In this document: in pieces, positions 8,199 through 16,332 of the stretch
Position numbering within the stretch: the first letter of the stretch is position 1
Layout: each line of letters begins with the position of its first letter
Notes under the pieces: generated by a model
Databases searched by the model: none
What the model was told of the DNA's origin: nothing
Seen by the model: only the letters and a program-made list of their open reading frames with translations
Translations under genes and position numbers: made by a program
NCBI RefSeq assembly: GCF_021538895.1
Contig: NZ_JADDRL010000064.1
Span: 1-55,661, forward strand
DNA from: Streptomyces olivochromogenes
GTDB taxonomy: Bacteria > Actinomycetota > Actinomycetes > Streptomycetales > Streptomycetaceae
DNA length: 55,661 bases
Direction: 5' to 3'

Positions 8199-8944
8199 GC
8201 ACATACGTCTACGCCATCAGCGCGAGCTCGCACCCGGCGCTTCCCGACGGCATGGGCGGCGTCGGCGACCCGCCGCAGCCCGTACGCATCCTGAAGGAGG
8301 GGGACCTGGCCGCCATCGTCAGTGACGCCCCCGAGGAGCTGCGCCCCAAGCGCAGGGACCTGCTCGCCCACCAGAATGTGCTGGCCAAGGCGGGCCGGGC
8401 CGGGTGCGCACTCCCCATGCGGTTCGGCAGCGTCGCCCCCAACGACGCCACGGTCACCGATGTGCTTGCCGAGCGTACCGAGCACTACCAGGAGCGGCTG
8501 CGGGCGCTGGACGGCAAGATCGAGTACAACATCAAGGCCAGCCACGTGGAGGAGGCCGTCCTGCACCGGGTGATGGCCCAGAGCCCGGAGCTGCGCGCGC
8601 TCGCCGACGCCAGCCGCATGGCGGGCGGCGGAAGTTTCGACGACAAGATCCGCCTCGGTGACATGCTGGCGGCCGCGGTCAAGGCCCAGGAGGCCGAGGA
8701 CGCCGCCGAGGTCCCGCGTCTGCTGGCGCCGGTCACCCATGCGGTCAGCGTGGGCCCCGCGTCCACAGGCTGGCTGGTCAACGTCTCGTTCCTGGTGGAC
8801 GGTGACTCGGCCGGGCAATTCCTGGCCGCCGTCGAACGGGCCCGCACATCCCTCCCCCACCTGGAGCTGCGGGTCAACGGACCGCTACCGCCGTTCTGCT
8901 TCGTCGAGCCCACGGGCACCACGGCCAGCGCCGGAGCGGAATAA
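8195..8944 (+). CDS. gvpF: gas vesicle accessory protein GvpF/GvpL
   Basis: The product is 249 aa from the GTG at 8195 and begins STYVYAISASSHPALPDG. It carries GvpF/L family patterns: DLLAHQNVLAKAG, LPMRFGSVAPND, KIEYNIKASHVEEAVL, and the C-terminal HLELRVNGPLPPFCFVE. GvpF is an accessory protein for vesicle nucleation and contacts GvpA. It overlaps gvpA by 4 nt. Length and motifs look intact, in contrast to the broken genes on either side. Confidence 0.88.
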   Translation: MSTYVYAISASSHPALPDGMGGVGDPPQPVRILKEGDLAAIVSDAPEELRPKRRDLLAHQNVLAKAGRAGCALPMRFGSVAPNDATVTDVLAERTEHYQERLRALDGKIEYNIKASHVEEAVLHRVMAQSPELRALADASRMAGGGSFDDKIRLGDMLAAAVKAQEAEDAAEVPRLLAPVTHAVSVGPASTGWLVNVSFLVDGDSAGQFLAAVERARTSLPHLELRVNGPLPPFCFVEPTGTTASAGAE

Positions 8945-8971
8945 ATCCCCGCGAAACGGAGGGAGTAGCAG

Positions 8972-9110
8972 AGGGGACCGGTCGGTGAGGTGTGTCTGCT
9001 GCCGTTCGCGCCGGTGCGCGGCAGCGCGTGGATGACCGGACAGGTGCCCCGCGAGGCAGAGCGGAGTCCCTGTACTCGGCCGCGGGCCAGACAATCAACG
9101 CCCACTGGCG
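8972..9110 (+). pseudogene. gvpG: gvpG remnant with lost start codon
   Basis: The frame reads GPVGEVCLLPFAPVRGSAW, then TGQVPREAER, matching the N-terminus of GvpG (relatives: VLLLPLAPVRGSGW, then EAERLYYDP). The codon where ATG is expected is AGG at 8972, and a TAG precedes it at 8966. A frameshift follows EAER (the other frame gives SLYSAAG). A GGAGGGAG site remains just upstream. The position after gvpF is canonical. The rest of the gene and the later gvp genes are gone; 9111-9325 holds nothing recognisable. Confidence 0.6.
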
Positions 9111-9325
9111 GCAGCTCCGGCACTCCAGCGCGCAATTCAGCATCCGCCATACGCCCCCGATGCCCGAAGCCTCACCGCCAGCCGACCCGCCCCGTTTCCC
9201 CTGGCGAAGAGTGCGGGTCCGATCGCTATGAAGGTGCGCAACGACCGAAGCGGCAACGCAGAGGCGAATGTTGACGGCTCCTGTGGGCACTCGTGGGTCA
9301 CCAACTCGTGAGGGGTGCCAGCCGT

Positions 9326-9589
9326 ATGGAAATCTCAGGCATCATCAGCGCGATCGTCATCGGTATCGTGATCGGCGTCCTCGGCCGGCTTGTCGTCCCC
9401 GGCCGTCAGCGCATCGGCATCCTGTGGACGATCGTGATCGGCATCGTCGCCGCCTTCATCGGCACCGCCATCGCATCGAGTATCGGTGTCGCCGACACCA
9501 AGGGCATCGACTGGATCCAATGGCTCTTCCAGATCGCACTGGCCGCCCTCGGCGTGGCCGCCCTCAGCAAGGTGAAACTGCGCCGCTGA
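9326..9589 (+). CDS. GlsB/YeaQ/YmgE family stress membrane protein
   Basis: The product is 87 aa with three hydrophobic segments: GIISAIVIGIVIGVLGRLVV, IGILWTIVIGIVAAFIG and WLFQIALAALGVAAL. This is the usual length and pattern of the transglycosylase-associated (GlsB/YeaQ) family, which is linked to envelope stress. The ATG at 9326 is preceded by GAGGGG about 12 nt upstream. It is monocistronic. Confidence 0.85.
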   Translation: MEISGIISAIVIGIVIGVLGRLVVPGRQRIGILWTIVIGIVAAFIGTAIASSIGVADTKGIDWIQWLFQIALAALGVAALSKVKLRR

Positions 9590-9920
9590 CAAGCCGCATC
9601 ACCCCCACGCAGCGCCTTGCCGGCGGACCTGGCCATGTCCGCTGGACTGGATGCTCCGCGAGTGTTGGCGGTGCCCTGCCGAGGCAGCGGCTGGGCCGCC
9701 TCGCCGCCGGCTAAAGCGCCGCTCCTCGCAGGACCTCACCAGGGCGAGCGCCCGCAGTACGCCCCAGCGCAGCGGCCACCGCCAGGTCGCAGGTGCGCCC
9801 CCGGCTCGATGCGCCCGGTTCCCCAAGGCTTCCCAGTCCCGAGGTGCGCCAGACACTGACGGTTGCGACCGTGTGAGTGAGCAAGGACCGTCCGGACGGA
9901 CGACGACGGAGGCAGGCACC
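9590..9920. other. intergenic, no gene recognised
   Basis: There is no credible frame here. The region presumably holds the promoter of the small DUF5133 gene, but no clear -10/-35 stands out. Confidence 0.4.
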
Positions 9921-10097
9921 ATGCTGACGGCGTATCCTCCGCTCTCCGGCGGCGGCCCGCTGATCGCGCGTCAGCTCGAGGACGCGACATACACACTGTG
10001 TGTACTCACCGGCACCCGCCAACTGGACACAACCCTGTTCGTAGCCCGCCGACAGCTGGCCGACGCCATGACACAGAACGGTTCCCCGCCCCGCTGA
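9921..10097 (+). CDS. DUF5133-like small protein, shortened
   Basis: The product is 58 aa. The second half, QLEDATYTLCVLTGTRQLD, then LFVARRQLADAM, matches the DUF5133 core seen in the 75-residue gene at 12790 (YTLCVSTGTRDVDAALIAA). About 17 residues of the usual N-terminal helix are missing or replaced by Pro/Gly-rich residues. GGAGG lies 8 nt before the ATG, so it may still be expressed. Function is unknown. Confidence 0.65.
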   Translation: MLTAYPPLSGGGPLIARQLEDATYTLCVLTGTRQLDTTLFVARRQLADAMTQNGSPPR

Positions 10098-10136
10098 ACA
10101 GCGCCTGCACCACACAGGGAGCCACCCCCCGCTGCC

Positions 10137-10231
10137 GGGCCTGCAGGTGTCAGCCACAACAGCGGGCCGCGGTGCAGAAACGCCGTCGCGAGCGATCCCG
10201 GCCCATGCCACCCGGGATCGCTGCCCGCCAT
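10137..10231. repeat. repeat with hairpin, copy 1
   Basis: This stretch resembles 25841-25933: CTGCAGGTGTC, then GGCCGCGGTGCAGAAACGCC and a palindrome. The hairpin arms AGCGATCCCGG (10191-10201) and CCGGGATCGCT (10212-10222) pair over 11 bp. It lies about 95 nt after the DUF5133 stop, so it may be a bidirectional terminator or a dispersed intergenic repeat. Apart from it, 10098-10422 holds nothing. Confidence 0.5.
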
Positions 10232-10422
10232 GTCACCACACCCACGCGCGTAAGCGCCTCGGACACGCCTGTAGCACCCCGTCCGGCCAGCCAGCACCAC
10301 AAGTGCGGGCGCCGAGGGTCGGGCGGGGCTCGGGCCGGTCACGATCCTGTGGCGCGGACATCACGGGCTGGCCCGTGACAGTCGCCGACGGCGGGCTGCC
10401 TCGTTGTCATGACGTGAGCAGT

Positions 10423-10659
10423 ATGAGCGGGAGCAAGAACTGTGAGATCTTTGCCGGGCTGAGTGGCGCCTACTGGCGGGACGCATCCGGCGGCGAGTGC
10501 CGTTGCTGCGGTGAACTGCAGGCAGCACAACGCGAACAGCAGCCGACAACGGCCGGTGAGGGCAATGTGCCGGACCGGTGGGGCGCTTTGCGTGCGGTCA
10601 TACTCCCGGTCTCGGTCCTCACCGTGACCTCCGCAGTACTGGTGGGATTCCTCGCCTGA
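10423..10659 (+). CDS. small protein with C-rich motif and C-terminal membrane helix
   Basis: The product is 78 aa with YWRDASGGECRCCGELQAAQ in the middle and one C-terminal hydrophobic helix ending VTSAVLVGFLA. The CRCC group could bind metal, and the tail would anchor it in the membrane. The ribosome-binding site is weak, an upstream GTG at 10414 is possible, and no family is recognised, so the gene is uncertain. Confidence 0.35.
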   Translation: MSGSKNCEIFAGLSGAYWRDASGGECRCCGELQAAQREQQPTTAGEGNVPDRWGALRAVILPVSVLTVTSAVLVGFLA

Positions 10660-11004
10660 AGCCGTCCTTATTGCAGCGTGCAGGGCAAGCCGTTGCGGAC
10701 GGGGAAATGTGCCCGGCATGCGGTGTACTGGTGGATACCTGGGCCAGGGGTTCGACGTGCAAGCCGGACGCCAGAAAGGCCACCTCAGGCAGGCATTCCG
10801 GCACCACATCGGCGCGGTCGTCTTCGCCAGCGTCCTCCTCTCGGCGGGGGCCCTGCCTCTTCAGGCCCCCCGCCGGCTCCCCCCGGGCCACGCTTGGAGC
10901 GCTCGCGTGACACTGCGACCTGTCGGCCGCACGGCATCCTCCACCCTGGCAGCCAGCACTCGGCCTGAGATCGTGGGCGGGATGCCGCAATTGGGCCAGC
11001 CCAC
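10660..11004. other. intergenic, no gene recognised
   Basis: A plus-strand frame contains CPACGVLVDTWARGSTC and, in another frame, a hydrophobic stretch (IGAVVFASVLLSAGALPL). Neither has a proper start, so I do not call a gene. Confidence 0.35.
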
Positions 11005-11151
11005 TCACGAGCCGGGGACATCCGGGTGCGCCGTTTCCGGCTCCGCCTGGGGCGCCGGTGGCGGAGGGAACAAGAGATCTTCGTACAGACTCAGTGCAAG
11101 CACCACAGCCAGGAGCATCACTGGAACGAGCAGGCCCACCACGACGGCCAT
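11005..11151 (-). CDS. small single-span membrane protein, 48 aa
   Basis: The frame starts MAVVVGLLVPVMLLAVVLAL at 11151 with GGGAGG about 4-5 nt upstream, then SLYEDLLFPPPPAPQAEPE and a short acidic tail. It has one N-terminal membrane helix and a Pro-rich cytoplasmic tail. The organisation resembles the DUF6479-type small proteins at 19285 and 25933 but the sequence is not clearly the same. Function is unknown. Confidence 0.5.
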   Translation of the reverse strand: MAVVVGLLVPVMLLAVVLALSLYEDLLFPPPPAPQAEPETAHPDVPGS

Positions 11152-11439
11152 GGCGCCTCCCGGGGCACAGCAGTGATCACGGGAACGGCAGCGGATCCGC
11201 CCCCAGCTTGCTGCCGAACGGGGGAACACAGCGCGCCGGACCGGCATTGCGATAGGCCATTCGGGTGACATACCCCGCGTCACACACCACCGGCGCCTCG
11301 CATGCGACGACCGGCGCCTCCGAAGAGAAACGGGTACCCCGCCGTGCCGCTCCGCCCTTGCACAAACCGATCACGGTGTGCCCGGCACTGCCCATGCCGA
11401 CCAGCCCCAGCTCGCCCGGAGCCGAGAGGAGCGGACGTC

Positions 11440-11668
11440 ATGACCAGCCCCGATCCCGAGCCGATACGCACTCCGGGACTCGAACCCGGCGACAACGTAC
11501 CCCCCCGATGAGACCCCGCCCGCCGAAACCGGTATCTCCGGCATCTCCCACCCGGAGCCACCCAAGCTGCGCAAGGGATGGGGACCCATGCCGCTCGTCC
11601 TGATCATGCTGGTGGTGGTACTGATCGCGATCGGCCTGATCGCGATGGTGGTGGCCTTGATCGTCTAG
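11440..11668 (+). pseudogene. DUF6480 small membrane protein with C-tract frameshift
   Basis: ATG at 11440 with a GAGAGGAG site opens MTSPDPEPIRTPGLEPGDNV, the hallmark start of DUF6480. A run of seven C (11500-11506) puts the frame out and gives a stop after PPR. With six C the frame continues PPDETPPAETG, then KLRKGWGP and a membrane helix MPLVLIMLVVVLIAIGLIAM, ending at TAG 11666 (75 aa). It is either a sequencing/assembly slip, a mutation, or a slippery phase-variable tract. Confidence 0.65.
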
Positions 11669-11789
11669 ACCAAAATCGCCGGAACTCACCCCGCTCCCGC
11701 ACGTACGACGCCAGCGCTGGGGCGCGCCGCGGAACGCTCGCGTTTCCTGTGGTCCGCGCCGAACCGAGGCCGACGGGCTGGGAGCCCCT

Positions 11790-12091
11790 TCAGCCGGGCC
11801 CCGGCTGCCGATGAGGATCCGGCGTCGGTGCCACGATGTGAGAGTGCCAGGCTTCCGGGTCTTCCTCAGCGACCAGGACGCCGAGGGACACCAGGCCGAC
11901 GGGCGGGCCGTCCGCGTCGACGACCGGAAGGCTCCGGACCGAGTGTTCGCGCATCACGCCGGCTGCCTGATCGACCTCCTGGTCCGCGCCGACGGCTCGT
12001 CACGCATCAGCCGCGCCACATCGGTGACCAAGGCACCGGTCTCCACGGACACCGGTGTGCCGGTCATGATGTCACGCACGTGCTGCGCCAT
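11790..12091 (-). pseudogene. CBS-domain protein, deleted and frameshifted
   Basis: ATG at 12091 (AAAGGGGA 7 nt upstream) opens MAQHVRDIMTGTPVSVETGA, then TDVARLMRDE, the start of a first CBS domain. The rest of that domain is missing. After a shift the second CBS domain reads DQEVDQAAGVMREHSVRSLP, then VVDADGPPVGLVSLG and VLVAEEDPEAWHS, ending at 11790. CBS pairs bind adenosyl ligands. The single internal deletion removes about 35 residues plus the frame. Confidence 0.6.
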
Positions 12092-12320
12092 GTCGTGTCC
12101 CCTTTCCGCAGGTGTCGCGATGCCATCCACCGCTGTCGGTCCGCCGAGTACCCCTGCGCCGGAATACGCACGCCGCGATCCTGCCGCTGGCCTGCCCGCG
12201 GGGCAGTCGACGACCGCGGGTCGTGCAGGAGGCCGGATAGAAAGCCCGCCACGGGATCCGAGTCACGGATGGGGGGACAGGGCGACTACGAGGACACCCC
12301 GTGAGCGACACGATGGATGG

Positions 12321-12473
12321 GTGGGAGAAAGCGACGAGAGCAGTGCGAGCGAGGCGGAGCTCATCTTCGGTCTGCAGGAAGAAGTCAGCCGGCTGAAGGA
12401 AGCCGTCGTCGGGCCCAAGCCCCCGACCACGCCCGAAGACGGCTGGTCAGTTACACGAGCCGGGCCGCCATGA
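12321..12473 (+). CDS. possible 50-aa coiled-coil protein
   Basis: A GTG at 12321 opens VGESDESSASEAELIFGLQE, followed by an EVSRLKEAVV helix and a Pro-rich tail to 12473. The heptad-like LIFGLQEEVSRLKEAV would form a short coiled coil. Start and function are uncertain. Confidence 0.3.
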   Translation: MGESDESSASEAELIFGLQEEVSRLKEAVVGPKPPTTPEDGWSVTRAGPP

Positions 12474-12789
12474 GAGCCACAGTGCGGCAGGGCCCACAGC
12501 CCTCCCCGCCCCCGCCGAGCCTTTGTGATCAGGGGCTCAGATGACGACCACCCATGGTCGGCACTTCCCCAGCGCGAGCATCCAAGTCCTCACCGTGCCC
12601 TGACCACCAGCCGTCGTCACGCAGAGTCCCGGATGTAGAAACAGCATCCGGTCTGGTCGGGACCTTCGGGGGGCGACGGCACCCTGCGGCAGACGCCACG
12701 TCACACCCAGCCAGCGTGCGAGAACTCCCGCCGGACGCCGGGGAGCGGCGGCCTGGTCCGCGCACTGCTTGGCAGGCACGCGTGGAAAT
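12474..12789. other. intergenic, no gene recognised
   Basis: The region downstream of the convergent small genes shows no frame with family resemblance. Confidence 0.4.
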
Positions 12790-13017
12790 TCAGACGGGAA
12801 CGAGGGAATCGTCGTGTGGGCGGGCGCCGGGCAACTGGTACCTGGCGGCGATGAGAGCGGCGTCGACGTCGCGGGTGCCAGTGGACACACACAACGTGTA
12901 AGCGACGTCGTCCATGCGCCGACGGACCTCCACACTGCCGTCCTCGGCATGCAGGATCCGCAGCGCGTCGTACTGCTCAACCAGGTTCCACAGGACCGCT
13001 GGGTGCGCCATCAGCAT
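12790..13017 (-). CDS. DUF5133 domain protein
   Basis: The product is 75 aa: MLMAHPAVLWNLVEQYDALR, then VRRRMDDVAYTLCVSTGTRD, VDAALIAARYQL and a short tail. This is the complete DUF5133 architecture of two helices around the YTLCVxTGTR core. GGGGAGG lies 6 nt before the ATG at 13017. Shortened or broken relatives are at 9921 and 26590. Streptomyces often carries several DUF5133 genes; no molecular function is established that I know of. Confidence 0.8.
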   Translation of the reverse strand: MLMAHPAVLWNLVEQYDALRILHAEDGSVEVRRRMDDVAYTLCVSTGTRDVDAALIAARYQLPGARPHDDSLVPV

Positions 13018-13449
13018 CAGGAGCCTCCCCCTCTTTTCAGTCGTCACATCTGCCGTACCTCGCCCCGGTTACCCACAGCCCGCACCGTCATACCCGGGCG
13101 TTCCGACAGCGGCCGCGCTGGCATGGAGTGCGGCGGGAGCAGGCACCTGGTGGTCCGGCAGACAGAACCCGTTCAGCCGCGTGCCGCACACCCCCGCTCG
13201 CCGGACCGAACGTAAGTTCCCGGCGCCCGACGTCCGAGACAGGACAGGCGGGCGTGGCTCCTGCCCGGCGCACGCCGGTTTGACGCGCCCTGCCGATTGC
13301 CGGGAACTGGCCTGTTGTCGCATGGACGGTGCCCACCGACTGGGTGAGGCGCACGCGCGAGGATCACTTCGCTGCCCCGCTGGGGGGATGACTGTCTGGC
13401 GGGGCGGGAACCCGGCCCCGACAGCGACCAACGAGAGGCGGAATGTGCG
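13018..13449. other. intergenic between divergent DUF5133 and hemerythrin genes
   Basis: The region should hold both promoters. No gene and no clear sigma-B-type GGGTAC box was found; a GGTTTGAC at about 13270 is the only -35-like word. Confidence 0.35.
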
Positions 13450-14010
13450 ATGGGACATGGCGGAGATGTCATCGAGGAGCTGATGACCGACCACCGCGAG
13501 GTCGAGGAGATGTTCGGCCGGATCGAGTCGATGCCCGACGGGGCACAGCAACTGCGTGATCTCGTGGACGAGGTCACCATCGAGCTGGTGCGTCACTCGG
13601 TCGCCGAGGAGCAGCACCTGTACCCGGCCGTGCGCGAGTACATCGAGGGCGGCGACCAGCTCGCGGACAAGGAGCTCGCGGATCACGGCCGGGTCGAGAA
13701 GATCCTCAAGCAGCTGGAGAAGACGGACGCCGACGCCCCCCAGATGAACCAGCTGCTGCAGCTGCTCATGGAAGAGGTGTCCACGCACGTCCAGGACGAG
13801 GAGACCAACCTCTTCCCGAAACTGCGCCAGACCTGCACCGCCGAGACGCTCGACGATCTGGGGAACAAGATCCGCCGGGCCAAGGCCATGGCCCCGACCC
13901 GCCCGCACCCCGCCGCCCCCGACACCCCGCCCGCGAACAAACTCCTCGCCCCGGGCGCAGGCCTGGTCGACCGGGCCCGCGACTTCCTCACCGGCCGCGG
14001 AAAATCCTGA
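13450..14010 (+). CDS. hemerythrin HHE domain protein
   Basis: The product is 186 aa. Residues 1-135 form the HHE cation-binding four-helix bundle with metal ligands visible in MTDHREVEEMF, VRHSVAEEQHLYP, LADHGRVEKIL and VSTHVQDEETNLFP. A Pro-rich linker and a basic tail follow. Such proteins bind a di-iron centre and sense or carry O2 or NO, or relieve oxidative stress. GAGAGGCGG lies before the ATG. A 9-bp hairpin follows the stop. The length is normal for streptomycete members. Confidence 0.88.
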   Translation: MGHGGDVIEELMTDHREVEEMFGRIESMPDGAQQLRDLVDEVTIELVRHSVAEEQHLYPAVREYIEGGDQLADKELADHGRVEKILKQLEKTDADAPQMNQLLQLLMEEVSTHVQDEETNLFPKLRQTCTAETLDDLGNKIRRAKAMAPTRPHPAAPDTPPANKLLAPGAGLVDRARDFLTGRGKS

Positions 14011-14020
14011 CGCCCGGTAG

Positions 14021-14053
14021 CCGGGGCCGCACCGCGACAGCAGCCGGCCCCGG
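14021..14053 (+). terminator. hairpin after the hemerythrin gene
   Basis: CCGGGGCCG (14021-14029) pairs perfectly with CGGCCCCGG (14045-14053) around a 15-nt loop, 11 nt after the stop. There is no T-run, as is usual in this G+C-rich group. Confidence 0.5.
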
Positions 14054-14219
14054 GCCGCCCGCCCGGGACGCTCAACGCAAGGACGCCGGTCATGACACGA
14101 GCGCGGCAGCGCAGCTTCCGCGCAGATACCTTCCCCGCGCTTGTCGCCACCTGAAACTGCCGTTGCACGCGCCCGTCGCATCAGGTGCGGGCGCTGTTGT
14201 GGCAGGTGAGGGTGGGAGG

Positions 14220-14423
14220 GTGGATGAACATCGAGTGATGGTGCAGCCGCCCGACGAATCGGGCGGGCGTCGAGTGCATGTGGACGCGAAGACCGTTGGT
14301 ACCGCGCACGGCCTGCATGACCTGCTGCTACTCGGCCAGGCCGGGCTTACGTCTTTGGACGAGGTGGCCGTGGCCGAACACCCGCTCATCGAGTGGCACG
14401 GAGGAGGGCCCGAAAAGCTCTGA
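14220..14423 (+). CDS. small uncharacterised protein, duplicated (copy 1)
   Basis: The product is about 67 aa with PPDESGGRRVHVDAKTVGTA, then LDEVAVAEHPLIEWHGGGPE. The copy at 17918 is 70% or more identical, with differences spread as conservative changes, which argues that it is a translated gene. The start is uncertain: GTG 14220 sits right behind GGGAGG, and ATG 14238 is possible. It is convergent with the plasmid-stabilisation-like gene. Function is unknown. Confidence 0.5.
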   Translation: MDEHRVMVQPPDESGGRRVHVDAKTVGTAHGLHDLLLLGQAGLTSLDEVAVAEHPLIEWHGGGPEKL

Positions 14424-14536
14424 ACGTGCCGATCAGCTCTCCACCGAAACGGGCCTTCAATCTGGAATCCATCCGGGCTCGTCCGGACAGCTCCTCAAAA
14501 CCGTATGGATTCCGCCCGGCCCGACGTCACCTGGTG

Positions 14537-14863
14537 TCAGCGGCCGAGGACGTTCTCCATCTGCCGCTTGGTCATCGAGGAGCGCCCGTGGATGTCGCGC
14601 TTCTTGGCTTCCTCATACGGCTGGTCCTTGGTCGGCCCCTCCGAGCCGCTGTGCCAACGCTGCCCACCACGCTGGGGCGCTGACTTACCGTCGCGGGTGG
14701 AGGACTTGCTGGCCGTCTTCGACTCGCCCGACCTCGCCCGCTCCTTGTTCACCGTCCGCGCGGCGATCTCCTTCGCCCTCCTGGTCGACTCGCCACGGTC
14801 CTGGGCGCTCTTCTTGACGTGCTCGTACTGCCGCTCCCGCTTGGAGCTGGATCCGGTCTGCAT
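14537..14863 (-). CDS. plasmid-stabilisation-like protein, SAP/Rho-N-type C-terminus (copy 1)
   Basis: The product is 108 aa and very basic: SSSKRERQYEHVKKSAQDRG, TRRAKEIAARTVNKERARSG, then KDQPYEEAKKRDIHGRSSMT and KRQMENVLGR. The C-terminal 35 residues resemble the small SAP/Rho-N helix-extension-helix fold that binds nucleic acid. Streptomyces genomes often call this family plasmid stabilisation protein, but I know of no direct evidence for that role. Copy 2 at 18243 has a better-conserved final motif (KDQLYAEAKKRNIEGR). Confidence 0.7.
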   Translation of the reverse strand: MQTGSSSKRERQYEHVKKSAQDRGESTRRAKEIAARTVNKERARSGESKTASKSSTRDGKSAPQRGGQRWHSGSEGPTKDQPYEEAKKRDIHGRSSMTKRQMENVLGR

Positions 14864-15009
14864 CGTGGTTCACTTCCCTTCCTGACAACGCGAACCCCGC
14901 CCTGGTACGACGAAGGCACTCGGCCCGGGTTCAGGGATATCTCCCCCGCCCCTGCTGCACTTGTCCGTGCCGTGGGCATGCCCGCCCTTCGCCTCTGCCT
15001 GACAGTGGC

Positions 15010-15545
15010 TTGAGCTCGGCGCTGTCCTGGGGCCATGACGAAGCGCCCGTACTCGACGCGCTCGCCCGCTACCACGATGTCGACGAGCCGGGATTCACGC
15101 CCCCCGGTCACAAGCAGGCACGTGGCGCGGACCCCCGCGCACGGGCTGCACTTGGGGACACCGTGTTCTTCGGCGACGTCCTCGCCAGCGGCGGCCTGGA
15201 CGACCGGCTCACCCGGGGCCGCGTCCTGAAGCGGGCCGAGGAGCTCATGGCCGACGCGGTCCACGCCGACCACACGTTCTTCTAAAACCTGCGGCAGTTC
15301 CCTGTCGGTCAAGGCCGCCACGCTGGCGGTGACCTGCCCCAGCCACCGGCTCCTCGCCGGACGCGACGCCCACAAGTCGGTCGTCGCCGGGCTCATCCTC
15401 TCCGGCGTCGAGCCGGTATGGGTGGGACCCCGATGCGACGCCAAGCGGCACATCGCCCATCCCCCATCGGCGGCCGCCTACGACCAGGCCTTCACGCACC
15501 ACCCCGATGCCCACGGAGCCCTGGTCACCAGCCCGACCCCGTACT
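15010..15545 (+). pseudogene. Orn/Lys/Arg decarboxylase, N-terminal fragment (copy 1)
   Basis: The first frame reads HDEAPVLDALARYHDVDEPG, FTPPGHKQARGADPRAR, then LASGGLDDRLTRGRVLKRAE and LMADAVHADHTFF, stopping at 15285. A second frame continues LLAGRDAHKSVVAGLILSGV, then EPVWVGPRCDAKRHIAHP and GALVTSPTPY. This is the start of a PLP-dependent basic amino-acid decarboxylase (normally about 480 aa) with the PLP-Lys region absent. At 15545 the sequence switches abruptly to an ISAs1 transposase fragment. Copy 2 is at 18829. Confidence 0.7.
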
Positions 15546-16016
15546 TGGCAACGAAAGGGATCCAGAAGGAACTCCACCAGAAGCTCAAGTCCCTTACCTG
15601 AAAGCAGATCCCGCTGCAGGGCCGCACCCGCGACACCGGCCATGGCCGCTGCGAGGTCCGCCGCATCATGGTGTGCACGGCGAACAGCCTGAGCTTCCCC
15701 AGTGCCCGCCAGCCGTCCAGCTCAAGCGCCGCCGAGTGGACCGCAAGACCGGCAAGGTCAGCATCAAGACCGTCTGCGCGACACCAGCCTCGCTGCGGAA
15801 CAGACCACACCCGCCAAGCTCGCCCGGCTGATCCGCAGCCACTGGAAGATCGAAGCCCTGCACCACGTCCGAGACGTGACGTTCGCCGAGGACGCCTCCC
15901 AGCTGCGAACCGGCTCCGCTGCTCTTCGCCTCGCCGGGAAGAGCAGCATCGCCGCCGGCCTCCAGCACAACGCCCGCGACGCCAGCTGGCCGCTCGCCCG
16001 CCTCGGACTCACATGA
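15546..16016 (+). pseudogene. ISAs1-family transposase, C-terminal relic
   Basis: Fragments in several frames read KGIQKELHQKLKSLT-TGA-KQIP, GRTRDTGHGRCEVRR, SFPSARQ, AVQLKRRRVDRKTGKVS, then AEQTTPAKLARLIRSHWKIE, ALHHVRDVTFAEDASQLRTG and a C-terminal ARDASWPLARLGLT, ending at 16016. This is the ISAs1-type DDE transposase second half. The TGA at 15599 stands where relatives have Trp (LPWKQ). The first half and inverted repeats are not visible. It abuts the decarboxylase fragment. Confidence 0.65.
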
Positions 16017-16332
16017 TCACGAAACGGGTCACACGACTACGCCGAAGCCCTGCGGTCACCTGCGTGGCTGCCGGGCCGGGCCCACACACAAAGCATTCCT
16101 GAATCCCGCCCGTTACCTCATCCCAACTCGGCTCGTTGCGTGAGCCGTTGTAGACCCGAAGGAGCCTTGGCCCGGTTCGACAACCAGCCAAACCTGTGAT
16201 TTGCTGAAATAAATCGAGAGCCGTCCCGATGTTGCGGATATCTAAGGACGGAGTGCGAGTCGACTCAGATCACTTACCCCGTTCAGGAGTGCCGTCGAGA
16301 CAGCGGATCACTTGGCGAAGGGGTTGTTTGCC
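16017..16332. other. intergenic before the G1 peptidase
   Basis: No gene is seen. The DNA becomes more A+T-rich from about 16190 (for example TTTGCTGAAATAAATC), marking the left edge of the lower-G+C insert that carries the peptidase. Confidence 0.4.
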
